A DNA stretch of 64,000 nucleotides from Apostichopus japonicus. Lineage: Eukaryota; Echinodermata; Holothuroidea; Aspidochirotida; Stichopodidae. Both the position numbers and the translations under genes were made by a program. The notes under the pieces are model-generated. The model was not told the origin of the DNA and searched no databases. It saw only the letters and a list, made by a program, of their open reading frames with translations. Below are positions 14,951 to 26,800 of this stretch, one piece after another (within the stretch, counting starts at the first letter, position 1; every line of letters begins with the position of its first letter). The stretch covers positions 4,063,001 through 4,127,000 of the forward strand of contig NC_092574.1 of NCBI RefSeq assembly GCF_037975245.1, written 5' to 3'.

Positions 14951-15030
14951 GAGTGGACATGAAACTTATGTAGATGACCACGCTATCATAGTTAGGATTT
15001 CACTGGCTAAAACCTGCAGTATTTATTTAC

Positions 15031-15096
15031 CTGAGGCCGGGTGAAAGGCGTGTTGAAGCTACTGGGGGGTATTGGCAGAGCAGCTTGTTCCAGAGA
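15031..15096 (-). CDS. Exon-like segment, possible alternative 3' exon
   Basis: 66 bases (22 codons, phase 0 in and out) between a good acceptor (pyrimidine-rich tract then TTAG at 15097-15100) and a donor GTAAAT. It encodes SLEQAALPIPPSSFNTPFTR then PQ, a proline/serine-rich peptide with coding-like composition. It is in phase with the last PH5 exon of ARAP, so it could be a mutually exclusive C-terminal exon, or an exon of another minus-strand transcript. I see no domain. The evidence is splice-site quality and an open frame only. Confidence 0.35.
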
Positions 15097-16215
15097 CTAA
15101 TAGAAAGAAGCCAAATAATATAAATACGCTGTGAATATGCGTAAGCATATATTCAAATAATAAGCATGTCAATAAATATGCATGCAATCACTTTCTTCAC
15201 TGTTCTTTTCTGAATTTTTTCAGTGAAATGGTTCGTTAATATGCAAAAAGGTAAATTAAAATGACAAATAAAGTTGAAGCTTGTCTAATAGTTAAAACAT
15301 ACTGCAGTTTTATGATGCTGATAACATGCAATGGGAACCCCACTTAACATTAAGTACAGAACAGTTTGCCCTCTCCCCACATTGCCTGTTACTGCTCACT
15401 TTCAGACTTTTTCAAAGATTTGTCTTTCAAACATCAATCATCAAGGAGTTTCAGTCAAGGTTAATACTTAAATTATTAAGTTCATATTTAGAGACCTAGA
15501 GACTGTAGACAAAAGTATGTGAGAGGACCAGATCTGTGACGGTCAGGGAACAAACACAAAGGGTCATTGTATCAATCTAACACTAGATAATAATAATTAT
15601 ACCAGTATACTTGATCTTTAACAACAAATTATATATATGTTGCTTTACCATCTAATTTATGCATGCAAAGCACAAACAGAACTCATGAATGAAAGAAGTA
15701 TGTGACTTCAGATTTCATTCTACAGTCTTATGACATCCTGTCATCTGGATTTCATATATCACACTGTCATTTGCTTGAACCTTCCTTAATTCTCTAATTA
15801 TTTTTCATTCCCATTACCATATACATGAAGCAACTGCCACCTCAGTCATTGACACCAGCAGCATGGAAAGATTTCATGTTCTTTGCCACCTATGTGGAAT
15901 GATTTCACCTCAGTTTTCACTTTCTTTGTCACCTACATGAAATAAGTGTTTTCTCAGTTTATAATTGCTTTGCTACCTTCATGGAATAAATGTCATCAGT
16001 TCAACAAATCATTACAACCGATTATCTTTGAAGTGAGGAATATAAGAAACAAACCATGCAAGCTGTTCTTTTAAGTGAGTATTAAATTTGATGATAAATC
16101 AATCATATTTGTTTAACAGGAAACCAACTCAGTGCTTTCTAAAATTTACAAAGATAGCTGGTCTTTTACAACAGGCTGTCTTTCTTTTCAGGTACTACAG
16201 CTAATGTGTATTCAG

Positions 16216-16420
16216 TTTTGTGTGTGTGCGTATATAAGTGTTAAAATACATAATTTAGGTGTGTGTGCGTAGATTAGTGTTAAATTAAATAATCTAGCGA
16301 TGTGTGTGTGCGTAGATTAGTGTTAAATGACATAATCTAGGTGTATGTGTGTGTAGGTTAGTGTTAAATGACATTATATAGGGGTGTGTGTAGATTAGTG
16401 TTAAATTACATTATATAGGT
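16216..16420. repeat. GT-rich minisatellite, ~45-bp unit, about 5 copies
   Basis: Imperfect tandem units of the form GTGTGTGCGTAGATTAGTGT followed by TAAATTACATAATCTAGGT, shortening toward the right. Confidence 0.85.
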
Positions 16421-16519
16421 GGTCGGTGACAGAAAAGGTGTGATTGACATGATGATTAACTAAACAGCTATGTTCATGCTTACATTCAGGCTCTCTATCT
16501 TTAATATATCTCAGATGCA

Positions 16520-16945
16520 GATTTCAATGTGCAGTCCAGGCCCAAAGCCAGGAATTCTGAGTTGCAAGGGCACCAACAATATAAGGAGGGCAACAATAAT
16601 TGTGTCCTATAACTTGCATAGTTTTTGTAAATATCGTGGATACTTCTCATGCTATGGTGTGTCTATGCATCACATTGAGTACAAGACCACTTTTGTTTTT
16701 GGTGGAGGTGTGTATTGCCCTGTACAGTAGACTGACCTGTGTTTACCGTGCCATAGTTTAATTGTACATCAAAATAGTGTTTCGGGCCAATTATATTGTA
16801 ACATCTATTTCTGGCTAACTTCAAGCAGAAATCGAGTGCACTGAAGTCATGTAAACCTCAATGCATTTTGCATTCTGGTTGTATGCATGATGGTGGCAGC
16901 ACAGTAGTCTGCATAGGATGATGGGGCAGGGGCTGCATTCCCACA
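16520..16945. repeat. Dispersed repeat, related to 60395-60600
   Basis: Shares the words AATTCTGA, GGGCACCAACAAT, CTATAACTTG and AGTTTT, and later GATGGTGG and ACAGTAGTCTGCA, in the same order as 60395-60600. This copy is about 230 bases longer between the two halves. Probably an old interspersed element; no coding capacity or terminal repeats seen. Confidence 0.6.
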
Positions 16946-17199
16946 TGGCTATGGGCCTGGTGCAATCTGATTAATGCAGACTAACTTCTCATGCAATACA
17001 GAAGACAAGAATGTGGCATTACAAGAGCATACAAGCATGAAGAGTGCCAGAAGAATTGGTAAGTCTCGATTTTATGAAGCATGTTATATAAGACAGTTCA
17101 AATAGTGAAGAAAACCTGCATATATGATTACACTGGAGAGCAGTTATAGATGAATCAGCTACAATCAGTTGGAGACTCTAGGTCACCTATGTTCTTATA

Positions 17200-17785
17200 A
17201 TAATGCATGATAGTGATAGGAAGCTAACAAGAAGCAGCTTAACTCCGAGAGTTTATGATAGTGATAGAAAGCTAACAAAATGCAGCTTTTCTCTAAGAGT
17301 TCATGATAGTGATAGGAAGTATACAAGAAGCAGCTTAACTCTAAGAGTTTATGATAGTGATAGGAAGCTAACAAGAAGCAGATTAACTCCAAGAGTTTAT
17401 GATAGTGATAGAAAGCTAACAAAATGCAGCTTTTCTCTAAGAGTTCATGATAGTGATAGGAAGTATACAAGAAGCAGCTTAACTCTAAGAGTTCATGATA
17501 GTGATAGGAAGCTAACAAGAAGCAGATTAACTCTAAGAGTTTATGATAGTGATAGGAAGCTAACAAAATGCAGATTAACTCCAAGAGTGTATGATAGTGA
17601 TAGGAAGCTAACAAAATGCAGCTTTTCTCTAAGAGTTCATGATAGTGATAGGTAGCTAACAAGAAGCAGCTTAACTCTAAGAGTTCATGATAGTGATAGG
17701 AAGCTAACAAGAAGCAGATTAACTCTAAGAGTTTATGATAGTGATAGGAAGCTAACAAAAGCAGCTTTTCTCTAAGAGTTTATCA
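17200..17785. repeat. 48-bp minisatellite, about 12 copies
   Basis: Units of the form CATGATAGTGATAGGAAGCT + AACAAGAAGCAGCTTAACTC + TAAGAGTT, in two alternating variants (AGCTTAACTC and AGCTTTTCTC). 48 is divisible by 3, so the frames stay open on both strands as repeats of 16 residues. This is an effect of unit length, not a gene. Confidence 0.95.
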
Positions 17786-18269
17786 TACATACGTCTTCAT
17801 AGATATCATCAACTGGCGCTAATTGTGTCTGCAGTCAAAAGAGCAACAACATAGTAGTTCAGCCCACAGCTAGATATACAGAACAATACTCTCTACTGGT
17901 GGTTATACTGAGATACTTTCAAACTACAAGCTAGGGATATGTGACACATAAATATCATCTGTCAAGACAGAGGTCAGAGAGTTCAACCACATGAAAGAAT
18001 AAAGTCAAGCGTATTCACAAAATCATACTTTCACACCAACTTGTGTAAGTATCATGTTGACACAGGGAATTTGAAGATCATGTTGAACATCAATAATATA
18101 GATCATACTAGAACCAGCATGACATACCCACACCTTTATCAAATGTTTCTATAAACAATTAGCTGCATTAGCTAACATGGCCTTACAATTGGTTCCCTAA
18201 CAATGAATGCTGGCTAAACATTGTCATATCAGAGCAGACAGGATCACCAAAACATTCCCCTTTATCTTC

Positions 18270-20285
18270 AGGAGTACCACCAGTAACAAGTATGGGATAT
18301 ATCCATGAATACCACTACTAGAAAGTGTGGGATATATCCAGGAATACCACCCATAACACATATGGGATATATCCAGGAATACCACCAGTAGCACATATGG
18401 GATATATCCAGGAATACCACCCATAGCACATATGGGATATATCCAGGAATTCCACCAGTAGCACATATGGGATATATCCAGGAATACCACCAGTAGCACA
18501 TATGGGATATATCCAGGAATACCACCAGTAGCACATATGGGATATATCCAGGAATACCACCAGTAGCACATATGGGATATATCCAGGAATACCACCCATA
18601 GCACATATGGGATATATCCAGGAATTCCACCAGTAGCACATATGGGATATATCCAGGAATACCACCAGTAGCACATATGGGATATATCCAGGAATACCAC
18701 GAGCAGCACATATGGGATATATCCAGGAATACCACCCATAGCACATATGGGATATATCCAGGGATACCACCAGTAGCACATATGGGATATATCCAGGAAT
18801 ACTACAAGTAGCACATATGGGATATATCCATGAATACCACCAATAGCACATATGGGATATATTCAGGAATACCACCCATAGCACATATGGGATATATCCA
18901 GGAATACCACCAGTAGCACATATGGGATATATCCAGGAATACCACCCATAGCACATATGGGATATATTCAGGAATACCACCCATAGCACATATGGGATAT
19001 ATCCAGGAATACCACAGTAGCACACATGGGATATATCCAGGAATACCACAAGTAGCACATATGGGTTATATCCAGGAATACCACCCATAGCACATATGGG
19101 ATATATCCAGGAATACCACGAGCAGCACATATGGGATATATCCAGGAATACCACCCACAGCACATATGGGATATAACAAGGAATACCACAATTAGCACAT
19201 ATGGGATATATCCAGGAATACCACAAGTAGCACATATGGGATATATCCAGGAATACCACCAGTAGCATATATGGAATATATCCAGGAATACCCAGAGTAG
19301 CACATATGGGAAATATCCAGGAATACTACCAGTAGCACATATGGGATATATCCAGGAATACCACAAGTAGCACATATGGGATGTACCCAGGAATACCACC
19401 AGTAGCACATATGGGATGTATCCAGGAATACCACCAGTAGCACATATGGGATATATCCAGGGATACCACAAGTAGCACATATGGGATATATCCAGGAATA
19501 CCACCCATAGCACATATGGGATATATCCAAGAATACCACCAGTAGCACATATGGGATATATCCAGGAATACCACCCATAGCACATATGGGATATATCCAG
19601 GAATACCACCAGTAGCACATATGGGATATATCCAGGAATACCACGAGTAGCACATATGGGTTATATCCAGGAATACCACCCATAGCACATATGGGATATA
19701 TCCAGGAACACCACCCATAGCACATATGGGATATATCCAGGAATACCACCCATAGCACATATGGGATATATCCAGGAATATCACCAGTAGCACATATGGG
19801 ATATATCCAGGAATACCACAAGTAGCACATATGGGATGTACCCAGGAATACCACCAGTAGCACATATGGGATATATCCAGGAATACCACCCATAGCACAT
19901 ATGGGATATATCCAGGGATACCACCCATAGCACATATGGGATATATCCAGGAATACCACCAGTAGCACATATGGGATATATCCAAGAATACCACCAGTAG
20001 CACATATGGGATATATCCAGGAATAACAACCATAGCACATATGGGATATATCCAGGAATACCACGAGTAGCACATATGGGATATATCCAGGAATACCACG
20101 AGTAGCACATATGGGTTATATCCAGGAATACCACCCATAGCACATATGGGATATATCCAGGAACACCACCCATAGCACATATGGGATATATCCAGGAATA
20201 CCACCCATAGCACATATGGGATATATCCAGGAATATCACCAGTAGCACATATGGGATATATCCAGGAATACCACAAGTAGCACAT
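18270..20285. repeat. 35-bp satellite, about 57 copies
   Basis: Units of AGCACATATGGGATATATCC + AGGAATACCACCAGT. Variants CCCATAG, CGAGTAG and CAAGTAG mark individual units and recur 455 bases apart (13 units), for example near 19643 and 20098. Three units (105 bases) make a 35-residue hydrophobic frame on the minus strand; this is a repeat by-product. The flank 17786-18269 holds nothing recognised. Confidence 0.96.
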
Positions 20286-20749
20286 GGCACGCGTGTGGGA
20301 TAAATTTAGTCAGTCAGAAGTTATGTCATAGGAAAGGGGAAATGAAAGCAACATAAAACACCAGTTAATAAAGCAAAACAAAACATATGGCGCTGGTTAA
20401 TGATTGTAATACAGCATTTATCCACAAGAACTACTGTATGACTGCAACAGCTCTAGAAAGCACTGAATTTTTAGTAGCAAGTCATGCTTCTTTTCTAGCA
20501 CAAAAGAAAATTGAAATAAAATATAACATGGTTTGCCAACATTTTCACATTGTGTTTTAGACCGTACAAATTAACCATTTCATGTTGGTACAAGTAAACC
20601 CCTAAACAAATCCACAACAATAAACTGTAAACATATTTATAAAGGCATTACATGGAATGCATTTCCATTATGGCAAAGCAGATAAGACCATGATCACTAA
20701 CCATTAGTTAGATGCAGAAGGGCCTGTCTACGGAAGCATAAATGGAAAG
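20286..20749 (-). other. Probable 3' untranslated or downstream region of ARAP
   Basis: AT-rich unique DNA between the proposed stop codon and the 35-bp array. No minus-strand AATAAA is visible; only weak variants such as TATAAA and ATAAAT occur. If transcription ends here it uses a non-canonical signal. Confidence 0.4.
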
Positions 20750-20800
20750 TCACAACGGATCGGTGACTACTGCCTGCGACCTATCTGCTTCTTCGTTGTA
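20750..20800 (-). CDS. ARAP: Probable terminal coding exon of ARAP
   Basis: After the last PH5 exon (phase 0), this segment has an acceptor (AG at 20801-20802) behind a moderately T-rich tract and then an open frame of 16 residues ending in TGA: YNEEADRSQAVVTDPL. It is the nearest in-phase acceptor-stop combination I found, and the codons look coding-like. Against it, no canonical AATAAA is visible on the minus strand in the 450 bases before the 35-bp array begins. The alternative is splicing to the exon-like segments at 15031-15096 and 13978-14079. Confidence 0.6.
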   Translation of the reverse strand, partial: YNEEADRSQAVVTDPL

Positions 20801-23800
20801 CTTTTGACAATGAAATTACAATTCACTTTTAACTATAATTTCTATTTTCAAAGCTCAGTAAAAGTCAATAAATACAGCAAGTGTCCATTGTACTGCATGC
20901 ACATATGACCTTTTCATGTACAAACAATTGTTATAAAGGAACAAAGTGTTCATCAAGTAACAGCCAAAAGCAATACTTGCTTGCAACAATAGAAAACAGA
21001 CTAATTAATATCGATATTAATAGAGCCAAATAAATAGATCATACCTTAGACTTAAAGAATGCTCCCAACCATGTATGCAGAGCTTCTTGGGTCTCAAATG
21101 ACAGATGCCTGTACAAAATGAAAATAATTCCTCCAGTATGTTACGTCTGTTTGTTATTGTTCTGTTTTTCTTCAAAGTATTGTTGCTTATCAATGATGAT
21201 ATCAAACAAAGTACATAATTATAGGCTTAGAACATCTCTTAACTCTAATCAAATCATTGATATGCATCTTCAATTTGACAAACATTAACAAAGTTACACA
21301 AGAAAAGGGAACAATTCTACAAATTCATATAAAGATCCATAAAATTACGAAACTCACTTGAAGCCTTGTTCCTTCAGGGTTGTGAAAGCAATGCAATGTC
21401 TGAATGAAAGGTGAAAAAAACACATCAGCAAATCACTTTCACTTAATTTTAATGTATGTTCTATTCCATCTCAGTCAGTGCTGCACTAATTTATGTTCTA
21501 TTCCATCTCAGTCAGTGCTGCATTAATTTATGTTCTATTCCATCTCAGTCATTGCTGCATTAATTTATGTTCTATTCCATCTCAGTCATTGCTGCATTAA
21601 TTTATGTTCTATTCCATCTCAGTCAGTGATGCATTCATTTATGTTCTATTCCATCTCAGTCAGTGCTGCATTAATTTATGTTCTATTCCATCTCAGTCAT
21701 TGCTGCATTAATTTATGTTCTATTCCATCTCAGTCAGTGCTGCATTAATTTATGTTCTATTCCATCTCAGTCATTGCTTCATTAATTTATGTTCTATTCC
21801 ATCTCAGTCAGTGCTGCATTAATTTTGGTTTTAATCCATCTCAGTCAGTGTTGCATTAATTTATGTTCTATTCCATCTCAGTCATTGCTGCATTAATTTA
21901 TGTTCTATTCCATCTCAGTCAGTGATGCATTCATTTATGTTCTATTCCATCTCAGTCAGTGCTGCATTAATTTATGTTCTATTCCATCTCAGTCATTGCT
22001 GCATTAATTTATGTTCTATTCCATCTCAGTCATTGCTTCATTAATTTATGTTCTATTCCATCTCAGTCAGTGCTGCATTAATTTTTGTTTTATTCCATCT
22101 CAGTCAGTGCTGCATTAATTTATGTTCTATTCCATCTCAGTCATTGCTGCATTAATTTATGTTTTATTCCATCTCAGTCATTGCTGCATTAATTTATGTT
22201 CTATTCCATCTCAGTCATTGCTGCATTAATTTATGTTCTATTCCATCTCAGTCATTGCTGCATTAATTTATGTTCTATTCCATCTCAGTCAGTGCTGCAT
22301 TAATTTATGTTCTATTCCATCTCAGTCAGTGCTGCATTAATTTATGTTCTATTCCATCTCAGTCATTGCTGCATTAACTTATGTTTTATTCCATCTCAGT
22401 CATTGCTGCATTAATTTATGTTCTATTCCATCTCAGTTGGTGCTGCATTAATTTATGTTCTATTCCATCTCAGTCAGTGCTTCATTAATTTATGTTCTAT
22501 TCCATCTCAGTCATTGCTGCATTAACTTGTGTTTTATTCCATCTCAGTCATTGCTGCATTAATTTATGTTCTATTCCATCTCAGTCAGTGCTTCATTAAT
22601 TTATGTTTTATTCCATCTCAGTCATTCCTGCATTAATTTATGTTCTATTCCATCTCAGTCATTGCTGCATTAATTTATGTTCTATTCCATCTCAGTCAGT
22701 GCTGCATTAATTTATGTTCTATTCCATCTCAGTCATTGCTGCATTAATTTATGTTCTATTCCATCTCAGTCAGTGCTGCATTAACTTATGTTTTATTCCA
22801 TCTCAGTCATTGCTGCATTAATTTATGTTCTATTCCATCTCAGTTGGTGCTGCATTAATTTATGTTCTATTCCATCTCAGTCATTGCTGCATAAATTAAT
22901 GTTCTATTCCATCTCAGTCATTGCTTCATTAATTTATGTTCTATTCCATCTTAGCCAGTGCTGTGTTAATTTATGTTCTATTCCATCTCAGTCATTGCTG
23001 CATTAATTTATGTTCTATTCCATCTCAGTCATTGCTTCATTAATTTATGTTCTATTCCATCTCAGTCAGTGCTGCATTAACTTATGTTCTATTCTATCTC
23101 AGTCAGTGCTGCATTAATTTATGTTCTATTCCATCTCAGTCAGTGCTTCATTAATTTATGTTCTATTCTATCTCAGTCAGTGCTGCATTAATTTATGTTC
23201 TATTCCATCTCAGTGAGTGCTGCATTAATTTATGTTCTATTCCATCTCAGTCATTGCTGCATTAATTTATGTTCTATTCCATCTCAGTCATTGCTGCATT
23301 AATTTATGTTCTATTCCATCTCAGTCAGTGCTGCATTAATTTATGTTCTATTCCATCTCAGTCAGTGCTGCATTAATTTATGTTCTATTCCATCTCAGTC
23401 AGTGCTGCATTAATTTATGTTCTATTCCATCTCAGTCAGTGCTGCATTAATTTATGTTCTATTCCATCTCAGTCATTGCTGCATTAATTTATGTTCTATT
23501 CCATCTCAGTCAGTGCTGCATTAATTTATGTTCTATTCCATCTCAGTCAGTGCTGCATTAATTTATGTTCTATTCCATCTCAGTCAGTGCTGCATTAATT
23601 TATGTTCTATTCCATCTCAGTCAGTGCTGCATTAATTTATGTTCTATTCCATCTCAGTCAGTGCTGCATTAATTTATGTTCTATTCCATCTCAGTCAGTG
23701 CTGCATTAATTTATGTTCTATTCCATCTCAGTCAGTGCTGCATTAATTTATGTTCTATTCCATCTCAGTCAGTGCTGCATTAATTTATGTTCTATTCCAT

Positions 23801-26800
23801 CTCAGTCAGTGCTGCGTTAATTTATGTTCTATTCCATCTCAGTCAGTGCTGCATTAATTTATGTTCTATTCCATCTCAGTCATTGCTGCATTAATTTATG
23901 TTCTATTCCATCTCAGTCATTGCTGCATTAATTTATGTTCTATTCCATCTCAGTCAATGCTGCATTAATTTATGTTCTATTCCATCTCAGTCAGTGCTGC
24001 GTTAATTTATGTTCTATTCCATCTCAGTCATTGCTGCATTAATTTATGTTCTATTCCATCTCAGTCATTGCTGCATTAATTTATGTTCTATTCCATCTCA
24101 GTCATTGCTGCATTAATTTATGTTCTATTCCATCTCAGTCAAGGCTGCATTAATTTATGTTCTATTCCATCTCAGTCAGTGCTGCGTTAATTTATGTTCT
24201 ATTCCATCTCAGTCAGTGCTGCGTTAATTTATGTTCTATTCCATCTCAGTCAGTGCTGCGTTAATTTATGTTCTATTCCATCTCAGTCAGTGCTGCATTA
24301 ATTTATGTTCTATTCCATCTCAGTCAAGGCTGCATTAATTTATGTTCTATTCCATCTCAGTCAATGCTGCATTAACTTATGTTTTATTCCATCTCAGTCA
24401 TTGCTGCATTAATTTATGTTTTATTCCATCTCAGTCAGTGCTTCATTAATTTATGTTCTATTCCATCTCAGTCAGTGCTGCATTAATTTATGTTCTATTC
24501 CATCTCAGTCAGTGCTGCATTAACTTATGTTCTATTCCATCTCAGTTGGTGCTGCATTAATTTATGTTCTATTCCATCTCAGTCAGTGCTTCATTAATTT
24601 ATGTTTTATTCCATCTCAGTCATTGCTGCATTAATTTATGTTCTATTCCATCTCAGTCATTGCTGCATTAATTTATGTTCTATTCCATCTCAGTCATTGC
24701 TGCATTAATTTATGTTCTATTCCATCTCAGTTGGTGCTGCATTAATTTATGTTCTATTCCATCTCAGTCATTGCTTCATTAATTTATGTTCTATTCCATC
24801 TCAGTCATTGCTGCATAAATTAATGTTCTATTCCATCTCAGTCATTGCTTCATTAATTTATGTTCTATTCCATCTGAGCCAGTGCTGCATAAATTAATGT
24901 TCTATTCCATCTCAGTCATTGCTTCATTAATTTATGTTCTATTCCATCTGAGCCAGTGCTGTGTTAATTTATGTTCTATTCCATCTCAGTCATTGCTGCA
25001 TTAATTTATGTTCTATTCCATCTCAGTCATTGCTGCATTAATTTATGTTCTATTCCATCTCAGTCAGTGCTGCATTAATTTATGTTCTATTCCATCTCAG
25101 TCAGTGCTGCATTAATTTATGTTCTATTCCATCTCAGTCAGTGCTGCATTAATTTATGTTCTATTCCATCTCAGTCAGTGCTGCATTAATTTATGTTCTA
25201 TTCCATCTCAGTCAGTGCTGCATTAATTTATGTTCTATTCCATCTCAGTCATTGCTGCATTAATTTATGTTCTATTCCATCTCAGTCAGTGCTGCATTAA
25301 TTTATGTTCTATTCCATCTCAGTCAGTGCTGCATTAATTTATGTTCTATTCCATCTCAGTCAGTGCTGCATTAATTTATGTTCTATTCCATCTCAGTCAG
25401 TGCTGCATTAATTTATGTTCTATTCCATCTCAGTCAGTGCTGCATTAATTTATGTTCTATTCCATCTCAGTCAGTGCTGCATTAATTTATGTTCTATTCC
25501 ATCTCAGTCAGTGCTGCATTAATTTATGTTCTATTCCATCTCAGTCAGTGCTGCATTAATTTATGTTCTATTCCATCTCAGTCAGTGCTGCATTAATTTA
25601 TGTTCTATTCCATCTCAGTCAGTGCTGCGTTAATTTATGTTCTATTCCATCTCAGTCAGTGCTGCATTAATTTATGTTCTATTCCATCTCAGTCATTGCT
25701 GCATTAATTTATGTTCTATTCCATCTCAGTCATTGCTGCATTAATTTATGTTCTATTCCATCTCAGTCAAGGCTGCATTAATTTATGTTCTATTCCATCT
25801 CAGTCAAGGCTGCATTAATTTATGTTCTATTCCATCTCAGTCAGTGCTGCGTTAATTTATGTTCTATTCCATCTCAGTCAGTGCTGCATTAATTTATGTT
25901 CTATTCCATCTCAGTCATTGCTGCATTAATTTATGTTCTATTCCATCTCAGTCAATGCTGCATTAATTTATGTTCTATTCCATCTCAGTCAGTGCTGCGT
26001 TAATTTATGTTCTATTCCATCTCAGTCATTGCTGCATTAATTTATGTTCTATTCCATCTCAGTCATTGCTGCATTAATTTATGTTCTATTCCATCTCAGT
26101 CATTGCTGCATTAATTTATGTTCTATTCCATCTCAGTCAAGGCTGCATTAATTTATGTTCTATTCCATCTCAGTCAGTGCTGCGTTAATTTATGTTCTAT
26201 TCCATCTCAGTCAGTGCTGCATTAATTTATGTTCTATTCCATCTCAGTCAGTGCTGCATTAATTTATGTTCTATTCCATCTCAGTCAGTGCTGCATTAAT
26301 TTATGTTCTATTCCATCTCAGTCAAGGCTGCATTAATTTATGTTCTATTCCATCTCAGTCAATGCTGCATTAACTTATGTTTTATTCCATCTCAGTCATT
26401 GCTGCATTAATTTATGTTTTATTCCATCTCAGTCAGTGCTTCATTAATTTATGTTCTATTCCATCTCAGTCAGTGCTTCATTAATTTATGTTCTATTCCA
26501 TCTCAGTCAGTGCTGCATTAACTTATGTTCTATTCCATCTCAGTTGGTGCTGCATTAATTTATGTTCTATTCCATCTCAGTCAGTGCTTCATTAATTTAT
26601 GTTTTATTCCATCTCAGTCATTGCTGCATTAATTTATGTTCTATTCCATCTCAGTCATTGCTGCATTAATTTATGTTCTATTCCATCTCAGTCATTGCTG
26701 CATTAATTTATGTTCTATTCCATCTCAGTTGGTGCTGCATTAATTTATGTTCTATTCCATCTCAGTCATTGCTTCATTAATTTATGTTCTATTCCATCTC

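Larger units (their letters stand above)
15097..17194. other. Non-coding stretch with GT-rich and dispersed repeats
   Basis: Contains a degenerate three-copy repeat around 15850-15990 (ATTTCA...CTTTG.CACCTA.ATG.AAT), a GT-rich minisatellite at 16216-16420 and a dispersed repeat at 16520-16945, both listed separately. An open frame at 16470-16730 on the plus strand has no family resemblance and overlaps the dispersed repeat. Confidence 0.6.

Noticed and set aside
17195-17758. 187-codon histidine/tyrosine-rich frame
   Set aside because: It is the 48-bp minisatellite read in one frame; both strands are open and there is no start context, domain or flanking exon.
18224-20290. Long hydrophobic frames resembling a membrane protein (ISHMCYWWYSWIYPICA repeats)
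   Set aside because: Three copies of the 35-bp satellite unit give a 35-residue cycle; the hydrophobicity comes from the unit's base composition.
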